The notes under the pieces were generated by a model. That model saw nothing but the letters and a program-made list of their open reading frames with translations, was not told where the DNA came from and searched no databases. DNA of 64,000 nt from Agromyces lapidis. GTDB taxonomy: Bacteria > Actinomycetota > Actinomycetes > Actinomycetales > Microbacteriaceae. Both the position numbers and the translations under genes were made by a program. The DNA is taken from the NCBI RefSeq assembly GCF_009749405.1, contig NZ_WBIQ01000008.1:62001-126000 (forward strand), in the 5' to 3' direction. This document shows, one piece after another, positions 53,106-61,690 of this stretch (the stretch's first letter is position 1; the number at the start of each line of letters is the position of its first letter).

Positions 53106-54614
53106 TCATCGAGTGTCGCAGGCGCCGCCGACATCGGTGGATGCCGCGCCCGGTAGAACGATCGGCGGCGGGGGTTCAGGCCGCGTGGGCGGTCGATGGA
53201 GGAGCGATGGTGGTCGTGTGTCGGCGCCGGTTGCCCGGTCTGGGGCGTTGTGCCGGGTCGATGTGCACCGGCGGGACGAACCAGGTGAGCCCGCCTTGAC
53301 GCGGATCACCCAGCCATCGTCGTGGAGGCGGTGGTGATGGTGCGCGCAGAGCATGATGCCGTTGTCGACGTCGGTGTCGCCGCCGTGCCGATTCCACCAT
53401 CTGATGTGGTGCGCCTGGGTGTGCGACGGAGGCCGGTTGCAGCCGGGCCAGGCGCAGCCGCCGTCGCGTTCGAGCAGCACGGCCTTCTGCGCCGAGCTGA
53501 AGAGGCGGCGGGAGCGGCCGAACTCGGTCTTCTCGCACCCGGCGCCGAGGTACAGCGGCGAGATGCCGGCCGACATCGCCAGCTCGCGCACGGTCTGGAT
53601 CGAGACGGGCTGGTCGATGCCGTCGATCGTCGCCGAGCCGACGCTGCAGGCCAGGGCAGCGGCATCGACGCGGGCGATGACCGACGCCTGCCGGAGCGGC
53701 GCAGGCGCGTCGGCGGCGCCGAGCGAGAGGCGGGCGATGTCAGAGAGGGCGTCGGCGTTCATCTGCGCGATCGAGCGGACCTCACCGATCGCAGTATCAG
53801 CGGAGCCGGGGCCTGTCGTCGCCTGACCGAAGCCGCGCTTCGCATCGCGTGCGCGGTGGAGCTCGGACCCGACGAGGGTCTCGATCGCGAGCTTCACCGG
53901 GGCCCCGTTCGCCGGGTCGAACGCGCCTTGCAGCTGGATCATGCCGGTGCGGTCCTCCCAGATGCGCAGCCCGCGAGCCGCACGGAGCTCGTCTTCACGG
54001 GGCTTGACGCCGTCGGGGTCGAGATGGGCCTGCAGGTGCTTGACGAGCCGAATCAGCCCGTCGACGCCGACGGACGGCGCCCGCTCGACGAGCAGGCGCT
54101 CGGCATCGACGAGCTTGGAGCGCTCGGCGCGAGGGGCTACCTGGTCGAGGAATCGCCGGATCGTCTCGGCGGCGTCGACGCAGAGTATGCCCGACTCGAG
54201 TGCCGCCGCGAGGTGCGGATGCCGCGGCGGCAGGCTCTCGCCGCCGAACGAGGACCGTGGCGCCGTGGCCTCGCCCACGGCGACGAGCTTCGCGGCGTCG
54301 TGATACCGGCCGCCGATGGCAGAGGCGATGAGCCGCTCTGCCGAGGCGAAGCCGTGCTTGCGAGCCACGTCGTCGTGGGCACCGGAGCGTGAGCGTGCGG
54401 CGAGTTCGGCCGCCGCGCGCGCCTGCAGTGCCTGCACGTGCCGGACGAGGTCGCCCAGCGACTCGGTGACGCGGACGAGCCCGGCGTCGCTCATCATGCG
54501 CACATCGGCGCCGGGGTCGACGGAACCACCGAGGAGCGCGCCCCGCCAGGTCGCATCGAGCCCGATGCAGGCCGCGCCGAGCCCGATGAGGGCGGCTGCG
54601 GTGTCGTCGGGCAT
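53106..54614 (-). CDS. DUF222/HNH endonuclease-like protein with probable frameshift near its end
   Basis: A protein of about 502 residues. The N-terminal half is the DUF222 helical domain common and multi-copy in actinobacteria. The HNH nuclease motif is C-A-W-P-G-C-N-R-P-P-S-H-T-Q-A-H-H-I-R, then D-N-G-I-M-L-C-A-H-H-H, complete with Cys pairs and catalytic His. After V-I-R-V-K-A-G the frame changes to low-quality Ser/Arg/Pro sequence. The neighbouring frame instead reads G-G-L-T-W-F-V-P-P-V-H-I-D-P, the usual family ending, and stops at 53176. One base is probably missing near 53290-53296. The start could also be ATG 54641 or 54644. Confidence 0.8.
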   Translation of the reverse strand: MPDDTAAALIGLGAACIGLDATWRGALLGGSVDPGADVRMMSDAGLVRVTESLGDLVRHVQALQARAAAELAARSRSGAHDDVARKHGFASAERLIASAIGGRYHDAAKLVAVGEATAPRSSFGGESLPPRHPHLAAALESGILCVDAAETIRRFLDQVAPRAERSKLVDAERLLVERAPSVGVDGLIRLVKHLQAHLDPDGVKPREDELRAARGLRIWEDRTGMIQLQGAFDPANGAPVKLAIETLVGSELHRARDAKRGFGQATTGPGSADTAIGEVRSIAQMNADALSDIARLSLGAADAPAPLRQASVIARVDAAALACSVGSATIDGIDQPVSIQTVRELAMSAGISPLYLGAGCEKTEFGRSRRLFSSAQKAVLLERDGGCAWPGCNRPPSHTQAHHIRWWNRHGGDTDVDNGIMLCAHHHHRLHDDGWVIRVKAGSPGSSRRCTSTRHNAPDRATGADTRPPSLLHRPPTRPEPPPPIVLPGAASTDVGGACDTR

Positions 54615-54750
54615 GTCTCGATTCTCTCGGAAATCGGACATCATGGGAACAAAGATTCGAAACTCATGATCGAGCGGTCACATCGGTCGAAGCGAGAAAG
54701 GGCGGCCCCGACCATCTGAATCGCCCGCTCGCCCGGCCGTCGCGAGGCGC

Positions 54751-55368
54751 CTACTGCAGCGCCATCGGGCCGTTCGCCGCACGGTCGGTGGCCACGGCGA
54801 CCGGTCCGATCGACCCGAGCTTCACCCGCGTGATGTGCGCGAGGCGTTCGACGTCGTCGGCGCCGTGGCGCTCGGCGGCGTGCACGATGATCGCCGCGCA
54901 GGCCTCGGCGTCGGCGAGGGCGTCGTGGTGCGAGAAGCCCTCGAAGCCGGCGGCCATCGCGGCGACGGGCAGTCGGTACGAGTCGAGGTGGTAGGTGCGC
55001 CGCGCCACCTGCAGGCTGCAGAGCGAGCGGTAGTCGGGCACCTCGAGCCCCCACGCGGCCGAGGTCTTGGCGATGACGCCGAGGTCGAAGGTCGCGTTGT
55101 GCGCCACGAGCACGTCGGCGCCCGCGAACTCGCGGAGCGCGGGCAGGTGGGTGCGCCAGTCGGGCGCGCCCTCGACCATCTCGGGTGTGATGCCGTGGAT
55201 GCGGACGTTCCACTCCGAGAACTCGTCGTGCGGGAACGGCGGCCGGATGTACCAGTGCACCCGGTCGACGACCTGCCCGTCGCGCACCTTCACGAGCCCG
55301 ACCGAACAGGCGGACGCGCCGGAGGAGTTGGCGGTTTCGAAGTCGATCGCGGTGAAGTCCACTGGCAC
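54751..55368 (-). CDS. DnaQ-like 3'-5' exonuclease
   Basis: A 205-residue DEDDh exonuclease of the DNA polymerase III epsilon family: motif I T-A-I-D-F-E-T-A-N (D and E), motif II V-A-H-N-A-T-F-D-L, motif III S-H-H-D-A-L-A-D-A, with the fourth acid and His in place. W-Y-I-R-P-P and N-V-R-I-H-G-I-T-P-E-M-V are typical of the stand-alone form. GTG 55368 (or 55362) is taken as start because similarity begins at V-D-F-T-A-I-D-F-E. A ribosome site is not evident. Confidence 0.85.
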   Translation of the reverse strand: MPVDFTAIDFETANSSGASACSVGLVKVRDGQVVDRVHWYIRPPFPHDEFSEWNVRIHGITPEMVEGAPDWRTHLPALREFAGADVLVAHNATFDLGVIAKTSAAWGLEVPDYRSLCSLQVARRTYHLDSYRLPVAAMAAGFEGFSHHDALADAEACAAIIVHAAERHGADDVERLAHITRVKLGSIGPVAVATDRAANGPMALQ

Positions 55369-55513
55369 GAGGACATCGTGCCACGCGTCGCCGACACCGA
55401 CGGCCCGCGAGCCGGGCGGGTCACGAGACCGGCTCGAGACCTGCGCCGGTTGACGGATGCCCCGGCGCAGGCGTGGAATGGATGCGCGACCCGCGCGACG
55501 AGAGGACGAGCCC

Positions 55514-56299
55514 ATGAGCGACGCCCCCGAACGAGGTGCGGGCGAACTCGTCGCCGACCCCGGCGCCCCCGCGACGCGGCGCACTGCGAGGTCGTTCGGC
55601 GCCGCGGCATCCGTCTATCGACGGGCGCGACCCGGCTACCCGTCGGAGGCTGTCGAATGGCTGATCGGCGATGCGCGACGCGTGCTCGACCTCGGGGCGG
55701 GCACCGGCAAGCTGACCGAGGCGCTCGTCGAGCTCGATCGCGAGGTGATCGCGGTCGACCCCGTCGAGGAGATGCTCGAGGAGCTCGAGATCGCGGTGCC
55801 CGGCGTGCCGCGGATCCTCGGCACCGCCGAGGACATCCCCATCGAGGACGCCTCGGTCGACGCCGTCGTCGCGGGCCAGGCGTGGCACTGGTTCATCCCC
55901 GAGCGGGCGATTCCCGAGATCGCCCGCGTGCTGCGGCCGGGCGGCGTGCTCGGGCTCGTCTGGAACTCGCGCGACACGAGTGCCGACTGGCTGCGCGAGG
56001 CCGGCGAGATCATGCACGAACGACACGACGCGAGCGCGACGTTCGAGTCGTACGTACAGGTGGGGCGGCCGTTCGGCCCGATCGAGGAGCACACGGTGGC
56101 CTGGTCGAAGCGGATGACGCGGGCCGGCTTCCTCGACCTCGTGCGTTCGCGGAGCTCCTTCATCACCGCGAGTGAATCAGAGCAGGCCGCGACGCTCGCC
56201 GCCCTCGAGACGCTGCTCGCGACGCATCCCGATCTCGCAGGCGCCGAGGAGCTCGAGTTGCCCTACGTCACTCGCTGCTTCCGCACGCGGCTCGGCTGA
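55514..56299 (+). CDS. Class I SAM-dependent methyltransferase
   Basis: A 261-residue methyltransferase with SAM motif I V-L-D-L-G-A-G-T-G-K-L-T-E-A-L, acidic motif II V-I-A-V-D-P-V-E-E-M-L and motif IV region S-V-D-A-V-V-A-G-Q-A-W-H-W-F, then P-G-G-V-L-G-L-V-W-N-S-R-D. The A-W-H-W-F motif is typical of the yeast Trm9/TMT1-like and actinobacterial small-molecule group. The substrate is unknown. ATG 55514 follows GAGGACGAG. Confidence 0.85.
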   Translation: MSDAPERGAGELVADPGAPATRRTARSFGAAASVYRRARPGYPSEAVEWLIGDARRVLDLGAGTGKLTEALVELDREVIAVDPVEEMLEELEIAVPGVPRILGTAEDIPIEDASVDAVVAGQAWHWFIPERAIPEIARVLRPGGVLGLVWNSRDTSADWLREAGEIMHERHDASATFESYVQVGRPFGPIEEHTVAWSKRMTRAGFLDLVRSRSSFITASESEQAATLAALETLLATHPDLAGAEELELPYVTRCFRTRLG

Positions 56300-56314
56300 G
56301 CGGCGGACGCGCGC

Positions 56315-56986
56315 TCAGAACGGGTAGTACGAGAGCACCGGCGCCGTGAGCATGACGATGGTCGTATCGCTCTCATCGGCCCGCAGCGCGACCATGTCGG
56401 TGATCTCGCCGCCCGGCGTGGGCGGCACGAGCGACGGGTCGACGGGGTCGATCCGGTAGTCGGACTGCTCGTGCACGAGCGGCGTCAGCGCGGCGACCTC
56501 GGTCACCGGTGACCCGACCGTCGGGCCGCTCGCGCTGTGCACCGCGACCCCCTCGACCTCGGGCGCGGTGACCTCGACGAGCGACGGCAGGAAGTAGTCG
56601 GCGCGGGGCTTCTCGAGACCGACGGCGTCGCCGAGCGTGAAGGCGCCCCAGGTGTACAGGTCGAAATCGGCGTAGTGCCCGCCGGACCCGTCGCGCAAGG
56701 ACTTCACCGGGTCGGCGCCGAAGGCGCCGGTGAGGGCCGCGACCGCCGGAGCGACCTCGTCGGCCCAGTCGTGCGTGAACGTCGTCGAGCCCTCGGAGTC
56801 GACGAGGCTGAAGCCGCTGCCGTCGACCACGATCTCGGCGGTCTCGGGTTCGGTCGGTTCGGGTGTCGAGCTCGACGCAGCCGGGGTCTCGCTGGGTGCA
56901 GGGGTCGCAGGAGCCGGTGCGGTGGCGGCGCAGCCGGCGAGTGCGACGGCGGCGAAGGCGATGAGCGTCAGGCGAAGCATCCTCAT
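56315..56986 (-). CDS. Putative lipoprotein
   Basis: A 223-residue exported protein with lipobox V-A-L-A-G-C19, followed by a Pro/Ser/Thr/Ala-rich spacer (residues 20-50). The mature domain contains G-S-G-F-S-L-V-D-S-E-G-S-T-T-F-T-H-D-W, W-G-A-F-T-L-G-D-A-V-G-L and V-A-V-H-S-A-S-G-P-T-V-G-S-P-V. I do not recognise the family. The domain has a beta-rich look. ATG 56986 or 56980 can start it. Confidence 0.75.
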   Translation of the reverse strand: MRMLRLTLIAFAAVALAGCAATAPAPATPAPSETPAASSSTPEPTEPETAEIVVDGSGFSLVDSEGSTTFTHDWADEVAPAVAALTGAFGADPVKSLRDGSGGHYADFDLYTWGAFTLGDAVGLEKPRADYFLPSLVEVTAPEVEGVAVHSASGPTVGSPVTEVAALTPLVHEQSDYRIDPVDPSLVPPTPGGEITDMVALRADESDTTIVMLTAPVLSYYPF

Positions 56987-57081
56987 GCGCTCAGCATGGC
57001 CGAGCCGGCCGCGACGGTGGGTGACGCTCCGATAACGAATCGGCGGCGCTCGCGCCGACCTCGCGACCAGCCGTACCCCGG

Positions 57082-57087
57082 TAGACT
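57082..57087 (+). promoter_or_regulatory. -10 TAGACT of (near-)leaderless ychF transcript
   Basis: TAGACT ends 8 bases before GTG 57096, with only C residues between. Confidence 0.55.
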
Positions 57088-57095
57088 GTGCCCCC

Positions 57096-58169
57096 GTGGC
57101 TCTCACTATCGGTATCGTCGGCCTGCCCAACGTCGGCAAGTCCACCCTCTTCAACGCCCTGACCAAGAACCAGGTGCTCGCAGCGAACTACCCGTTCGCG
57201 ACGATCGAGCCCAACGTCGGCGTGGTGAACCTGCCCGACCCGCGTCTCGCGAAGCTCGCCGAGATCTTCAGCTCCGAGCGCATCCTGCCCGCAGCCGTGT
57301 CGTTCGTCGACATCGCCGGCATCGTGCGCGGCGCCTCCGAGGGTGAGGGTCTCGGCAACAAGTTCCTCGCGAACATCCGCGAGGCCGACGCCATCGCGCA
57401 GGTCGTGCGCGGGTTCGACGACGGCGACGTCGTGCACGTCGACGGCAAGGTCGACCCGAAGTCCGACATGGAGACCATCAACACCGAGCTGATCCTCGCC
57501 GACCTCGAGACCCTCGAGCGCGCCATCCCGCGCTACGAGAAGGAGATCAAGGGCAAGAAGCTCGACCCCTCGGTGCTCGTCGCGGCGAAGGAGGCGCAGG
57601 AGGTGCTGCAGAAGGGCACGCCCCTCTCCGCGGCATCCGTCGACCTCGAGCCCGTCAAGGAGCTCGGCCTGCTCACCGCGAAGCCATTCATCTACGTCTT
57701 CAACGTCGACGAGGCAGTGCTCACGGATGACGCGAAAAAGGCAGAGCTCGCCGAGCTCGTCGCCCCCGCCGAGGCCGTGTTCCTCGATGCGAAGATCGAG
57801 TCGGAGCTCATCGACCTCGACCCCGAGGAGGCCGCTGAGCTGCTGGCCTCGACGGGCCAGGAGGAGTCGGGCCTCGACCAGCTCGCCCGCATCGGCTTCG
57901 ACACGCTCGGCCTCCAGACCTACCTCACCGCCGGCCCGAAGGAGTCGCGCGCCTGGACGATCCACAAGGGCGACAAGGCGCCGCAGGCAGCCGGCGTGAT
58001 CCACACCGACTTCGAGCGCGGCTTCATCAAGGCAGAGGTCATCTCGTTCGCCGACCTCGTCGAGACCGGTTCGGTCGCCGAGGCCCGCGCGAAGGGCAAG
58101 GCCCGCATGGAGGGCAAGGACTACGTCATGCAGGACGGCGACGTGGTGGAGTTCCGCTTCAACGTCTGA
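57096..58169 (+). CDS. ychF: Redox-regulated ATPase YchF (OLA1 family)
   Basis: A 357-residue Obg-family P-loop protein that prefers ATP and binds ribosomes. G1 motif is [15 protein letters not shown]3 is [19 protein letters not shown], and the altered G4 (F-N-V-D-E) is what changes nucleotide choice. The C-terminal TGS domain ends [13 protein letters not shown]. Length and ending match the family exactly. Confidence 0.97.
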   Translation: MALTIGIVGLPNVGKSTLFNALTKNQVLAANYPFATIEPNVGVVNLPDPRLAKLAEIFSSERILPAAVSFVDIAGIVRGASEGEGLGNKFLANIREADAIAQVVRGFDDGDVVHVDGKVDPKSDMETINTELILADLETLERAIPRYEKEIKGKKLDPSVLVAAKEAQEVLQKGTPLSAASVDLEPVKELGLLTAKPFIYVFNVDEAVLTDDAKKAELAELVAPAEAVFLDAKIESELIDLDPEEAAELLASTGQEESGLDQLARIGFDTLGLQTYLTAGPKESRAWTIHKGDKAPQAAGVIHTDFERGFIKAEVISFADLVETGSVAEARAKGKARMEGKDYVMQDGDVVEFRFNV

Positions 58170-58174
58170 TCAGC

Positions 58175-58300
58175 TGCCCCTGCCCCGGGTGTTGCGAGGC
58201 GTACGCATACGAGAACGGCGCGCCGCTCGTCTGCCCAGTGTGCGGTCACGGCGACCGGGGATTCCCCGGGGGCGCCGTTCCCGACAGAATCGAAGTATGA
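58175..58300 (+). pseudogene. Remnant of a PhnA-type zinc-ribbon gene
   Basis: One frame between ychF and the CHAD gene reads C-P-C-P-G-C-C-E-A-Y-A-Y-E-N-G-A-P-L-V-C, then P-V-C-G-H-G-D. This closely parallels the zinc ribbon of the intact PhnA-like gene at 61691 (C-P-E-C-A-S-E-H-A-Y-E-M-G-A-L-L-V-C-P-M-C-G-H). It has no recognisable start codon and stops after 41 codons. The TGA at 58298-58300 overlaps the CHAD ATG. Most likely a decayed duplicate. A tiny functional zinc-ribbon peptide is less likely. Confidence 0.55.
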
Positions 58301-59010
58301 CTGCCGAGCCACTCCTCGGCGACCAGGTGCGCGACGTGATCAGCGAGCTCATCGGGGCGGAGCCCGAGGTTCGACGGAACACCGACGACGCCGTCCACCG
58401 GGCGCGCACGCTCACGCGCCGGTTGCGCGCGTTCCTTCCGCTCGTCCCCGGCCGCGACGCTGAGAAGGCGGTGCGCGGCCTCGAGCGCTACGGAGACGTG
58501 CTCGGTGCGGTTCGGGACCTCGAAGTGCGCCAGAAGCTGGTGAAGCGGCTGCTCGGGGAGTTCGGCGACGATGGGTCGGACGCCGAGGCTCAACGGCTGG
58601 TGAAGGCGGTGAAGCGAGAGCGACGACGCGCCCAACGCGATGTGGTGGACTACCTCGACGGGGCGAAGTACCGCAAGCTCGTCGATCGACTCGAAGCTGT
58701 ACGCGGGGTCGTCGACGTGCTCGAGGTGTCGGAGGTTCGACACGAGATCCGCAAGCACGCGCGGGCCCTGCGGTACCTCGCCGAAGCGCTCGGTGACGAA
58801 CAGGCTGCGGCCGCAGGCACGGCGCTGCAGGACGCCATCGGCGACCAGCGTGATCACCTGCTGTTGTCTCGGTGGCTCGACGCCGAGGCCGAATCCGACG
58901 AATCGATCCGCGGAGTCCGAGATGCCGCGCGACGGCAAGCTGAGGAGATGTCGGGCGTTCCGGCTCAGCGCGGAGGATCGGCGGCCTCGGACGCCGGCAG
59001 CGCCGGGTAG
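58297..59010 (+). CDS. CHAD domain protein
   Basis: A 237-residue helical protein of the CHAD family, whose conserved His/Lys/Arg helices bind polyphosphate. Typical segments are D-D-A-V-H-R-A-R-T-L-T-R-R-L-R-A-F (first conserved His), Y-G-D-V-L-G-A-V-R-D-L-E-V-R, and V-R-H-E-I-R-K-H-A-R-A-L-R-Y-L-A-E. It lacks the CYTH catalytic domain often fused in longer forms. Its last 46 bases overlap the convergent regulator gene. Confidence 0.85.
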   Translation: MTAEPLLGDQVRDVISELIGAEPEVRRNTDDAVHRARTLTRRLRAFLPLVPGRDAEKAVRGLERYGDVLGAVRDLEVRQKLVKRLLGEFGDDGSDAEAQRLVKAVKRERRRAQRDVVDYLDGAKYRKLVDRLEAVRGVVDVLEVSEVRHEIRKHARALRYLAEALGDEQAAAAGTALQDAIGDQRDHLLLSRWLDAEAESDESIRGVRDAARRQAEEMSGVPAQRGGSAASDAGSAG

Positions 59011-59546
59011 TCGGTGGGGTAGACGCCGATCGCGAACCCGTACACCGTCTCACCCGAGCGCGGCAGCCGGTCGAACTCCTCCACGAGTTCGGCCATGCGC
59101 GCCCAGAACTCCGAGGCCTGATCCTCCGAGATGCGTGCATGACGGATGAAGCCCCAGAGCTTTCCCTCCTCGAACGCGGTCGCAGACTCCCGCGCGGCGA
59201 CCTCGAAGTCGTTGAAGTCGCCCGATGCCGCTCCGCCGACGGATGCGGGTACTGCCGCGATGAAGAACATGCGCGCCGCGCGGCCGTAGAAGCGCTCCTC
59301 GATCGCCCGCACCTTGCGCGTTCGCACCACCTGGAGGAGGCCGTTCCGGGCGAGCACGTCGACGTGGTGGGCGACCGTGCTCTTGGGGCGCTCGACGGCC
59401 GCCGCCAGCTCGGTGACGGTCGCTGCGCGCTCGTGGAGCAACTGCAGGATCGTGGTGCGGAGCGGGTGGCCGATGGCCTTCACCTGCGCGGGCTCGGTCA
59501 GCGCCATCCGATCGGCGAGTTCGTAGCCAGGAGGGTTGTCCGCCAT
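58965..59546 (-). CDS. ArsR-like winged-helix regulator
   Basis: A 193-residue regulator. Residues 15-90 form the winged helix: V-K-A-I-G-H-P-L-R-T-T-I-L-Q-L-L, then T-V-T-E-L-A-A-A-V-E-R-P-K-S-T-V-A-H-H-V. The C-terminal part is a helical domain with F-W-A-R-M-A-E-L-V-E-E-F-D-R, typical of HTH_20/ArsR-like transcription factors of actinobacteria. No metal-binding Cys motif is seen. ATG 59546 is the probable start. It is divergent from the dienelactone hydrolase gene, a plausible target. Confidence 0.85.
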   Translation of the reverse strand: MADNPPGYELADRMALTEPAQVKAIGHPLRTTILQLLHERAATVTELAAAVERPKSTVAHHVDVLARNGLLQVVRTRKVRAIEERFYGRAARMFFIAAVPASVGGAASGDFNDFEVAARESATAFEEGKLWGFIRHARISEDQASEFWARMAELVEEFDRLPRSGETVYGFAIGVYPTDYPALPASEAADPPR

Positions 59547-59613
59547 GACCGAACAGACTAGCATCGTCGAATGATCCAAAAGAGTCGATCAATTGGAGAG
59601 GGAAACCGCTGAC

Positions 59614-60183
59614 ATGGCCGAAGTGCTGCTCTACCACCACATCCAGGGCCTGACCGACGGCGTGCGAGCGTTCGCCGACGAGCTCCGCCAGGCCGGCCAT
59701 GTCGTGCACACGCCCGACCTGTTCGACGGTCGCACGTTCGACAGCATCGAGGAGGGCTTCGCGTTCGCGCGCGAGGCGGGCTTCGGGGCGATCCGGGAGC
59801 GCGGCGCCGCCGCTGCACAGGAGCTCGGCCCAGAGCTCGTCTACGCCGGGTTCTCCTTCGGGGTGACGACCGCCCAGCGGCTCGCGCAGACCCGGCCCGG
59901 TGCCCGCGGGGCGCTGCTCATGTTCTCGTGCATTCCGGTCGCCGAGTTCGGGGGAGCGTGGCCGGAGGGGGTTCCGGTGCAGATCCACGGCAAGGAGGGC
60001 GACGAGTTCTTCGACGAGGACCTGCCCGCCGCGCGCGAGCTCGTCGGCTCGACGAGCGACGCCGAGCTCTTCGTCTACCCCGGCGACCAGCATCTCTTCG
60101 CCGACTCCTCGCTCGACGCCTACGACGCCGAGGCGTCCGCGCTGCTCATGGAGCGGGTCAAGGGGTTCCTGGCCGCGGTCTGA
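59614..60183 (+). CDS. Dienelactone hydrolase family protein
   Basis: A 189-residue alpha/beta hydrolase. The nucleophile elbow is Y-A-G-F-S-F-G-V (Ser in place of the Cys of classic dienelactone hydrolase), with Asp in H-G-K-E-G-D-E-F-F and His in P-G-D-Q-H-L-F-A-D. The length fits the short DLH group. ATG 59614 is preceded by GGAGAGGG at a slightly long distance. TTG 59593 in frame lacks a ribosome site. The substrate is unknown. Confidence 0.85.
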   Translation: MAEVLLYHHIQGLTDGVRAFADELRQAGHVVHTPDLFDGRTFDSIEEGFAFAREAGFGAIRERGAAAAQELGPELVYAGFSFGVTTAQRLAQTRPGARGALLMFSCIPVAEFGGAWPEGVPVQIHGKEGDEFFDEDLPAARELVGSTSDAELFVYPGDQHLFADSSLDAYDAEASALLMERVKGFLAAV

Positions 60184-60220
60184 GCCGAGCGGGGCGAACC
60201 GCTCGTGCAACGATGTCGAG

Positions 60221-60769
60221 GTGACCCTTCCGACGCCCACTCTCGAAACCGAACGACTGCGACTGCGTCCTTTCGCAGACGCCGACGCCGACGTCCTCTT
60301 CGCCCTGAACAGCGACGCTGAAGTGCTCCGCTACTGGGACTCTCCGCCGTGGACCGACCGGACCTCGGTCGAACGCTTCATGGTCGGATGCCGACGGATG
60401 GAGGAGGAGGGCACCGGCGCGCGCGTCGCGATCGAACGGAAGAGCGACCAGGCGTTCGTCGGCTGGTGCACCTTCAACAGCTGGAATCCGGACTTCAAGA
60501 GCGCGTCGCTCGGCTATTGCTTCACGCAGGCGGCCTGGGGGCACGGTTACGCGACGGAGTCGGCTCGGGCGGTGCTCGCTTGGGCCTTCGACGCGCTCGA
60601 CCTCAACCGGGTGCAGTCAGAGACCGACACCCGCAACCTGGCCTCCGCCCGAGTGCTCGAGAAGCTCGGCTTCGAACGTGAGGGCACGTTGCGCGAGGAC
60701 TGCATCGTCAACGGCGACGTGTCCGACAGTTGGGTGTACGGACTGCTGCGGCGCGACTGGGAGCGCTGA
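60221..60769 (+). CDS. GNAT family N-acetyltransferase
   Basis: A 182-residue acetyltransferase of the RimJ/RimL-like group: L-E-T-E-R-L-R-L-R-P-F at the start, then V-G-W-C-T-F and acetyl-CoA loop Q-A-A-W-G-H-G-Y-A-T-E-S (Q/R-x-x-G-x-G/A form), then L-N-R-V-Q-S-E-T-D-T-R-N-L-A-S-A-R-V-L-E-K-L-G-F. The substrate may be a protein N-terminus or a small amine. GTG 60221 is the first start consistent with the fold. Confidence 0.9.
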   Translation: MTLPTPTLETERLRLRPFADADADVLFALNSDAEVLRYWDSPPWTDRTSVERFMVGCRRMEEEGTGARVAIERKSDQAFVGWCTFNSWNPDFKSASLGYCFTQAAWGHGYATESARAVLAWAFDALDLNRVQSETDTRNLASARVLEKLGFEREGTLREDCIVNGDVSDSWVYGLLRRDWER

Positions 60770-60791
60770 ACGCGCGAGCGACGACGACGCC

Positions 60792-61589
60792 TCAGACCGC
60801 CGTGAGCTCGGACGCCGCGTCGAGCGCGAGCGCCGCGGCACGGCGTCCCTCGGCGATGAGGCGCGGCGCATCCGCCATCGTCCACTGCGCCATGCCCTCC
60901 ATCTCGGGCTGGACGAGCACGACAGAGGGGTCGCGCACGAGGTCGGCGGTGCGGCTCACCGTGCGCATCATGCGGACGTTCTCGAACTTCGCGTGCAGGC
61001 GCACGACGATGACGCGCGAGGCGCCGAGCTCGCGTGCGGCCGAGAACGGGACGTTGTCGACCATGCCTCCGTCGGCGAGGAGCGCACCATGGCGACGGAC
61101 CGGTGCGAGCAGGCCCGGAACCGCGATCGTCGACCGCAACGCCACGCTCAGGGGACCGCGGTCGATGGTCACCGCGCGACGGGTGAGGAGATCGGTGGCG
61201 ACCGCGCCGAAGCGGCGTGGGAGTTCTTCGATCAGCGGATCGCAGCCGAACACGCGTCGTACGCCGTCGTCGATCGCACGCGAGTCGAGCAGCCCGAGCC
61301 GCGGGGCGAACGACCAGCGGGCGATCTCCCGCCACCGGAACGCGAGGGCGACGCGTTCGATCTCCGTCGCGTCGAAGCCGGCTGCGTAGGCCGCGGCGAT
61401 CAGCGCGCCCGAGCTCGTGCCGACGGCGATGCCGGGGCGGATGCCGCGGGCCTCGAGCTCCTGCAGTACGCCGACGTGCGCGGCGCCGAACGCGGCGCCG
61501 CCACTCAGCGTGAGCCCGAGGGCAGGGTCGTCGCTCGCAGTCACGTCCGGCTTCTCCGATCTGTCTGCTGTCGACCGTATCCCGTCCAT
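60792..61589 (-). CDS. Patatin-like phospholipase
   Basis: A 265-residue serine acyl hydrolase. The oxyanion hole is L-S-G-G-A-A-F-G, the nucleophile S59 lies in G-T-S-S-G, and the dyad Asp D174 in L-A-D-G-G-M-V-D-N. V-L-Q-E-L-E-A-R-G-I-R-P-G-I-A-V is the usual strand-helix before the nucleophile. There is no signal peptide or membrane segment, so it is probably cytoplasmic or membrane-peripheral. It converges on the GNAT gene with 22 bases between. Confidence 0.92.
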   Translation of the reverse strand: MDGIRSTADRSEKPDVTASDDPALGLTLSGGAAFGAAHVGVLQELEARGIRPGIAVGTSSGALIAAAYAAGFDATEIERVALAFRWREIARWSFAPRLGLLDSRAIDDGVRRVFGCDPLIEELPRRFGAVATDLLTRRAVTIDRGPLSVALRSTIAVPGLLAPVRRHGALLADGGMVDNVPFSAARELGASRVIVVRLHAKFENVRMMRTVSRTADLVRDPSVVLVQPEMEGMAQWTMADAPRLIAEGRRAAALALDAASELTAV

Positions 61590-61677
61590 GTGGGGCGATG
61601 CTGTGCGGCCGCGGTGAGAACCCTGAGTGCCGGACGCGCTGAAGGCGGCATCACGGGGTTCGGGCGCGCGGGGCCGG

Positions 61678-61683
61678 TACTGT
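61678..61683 (+). promoter_or_regulatory. -10 TACTGT of leaderless PhnA-like gene
   Basis: TACTGT ends 7 bases before ATG 61691. Confidence 0.5.
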
Positions 61684-61690
61684 GGAACGC

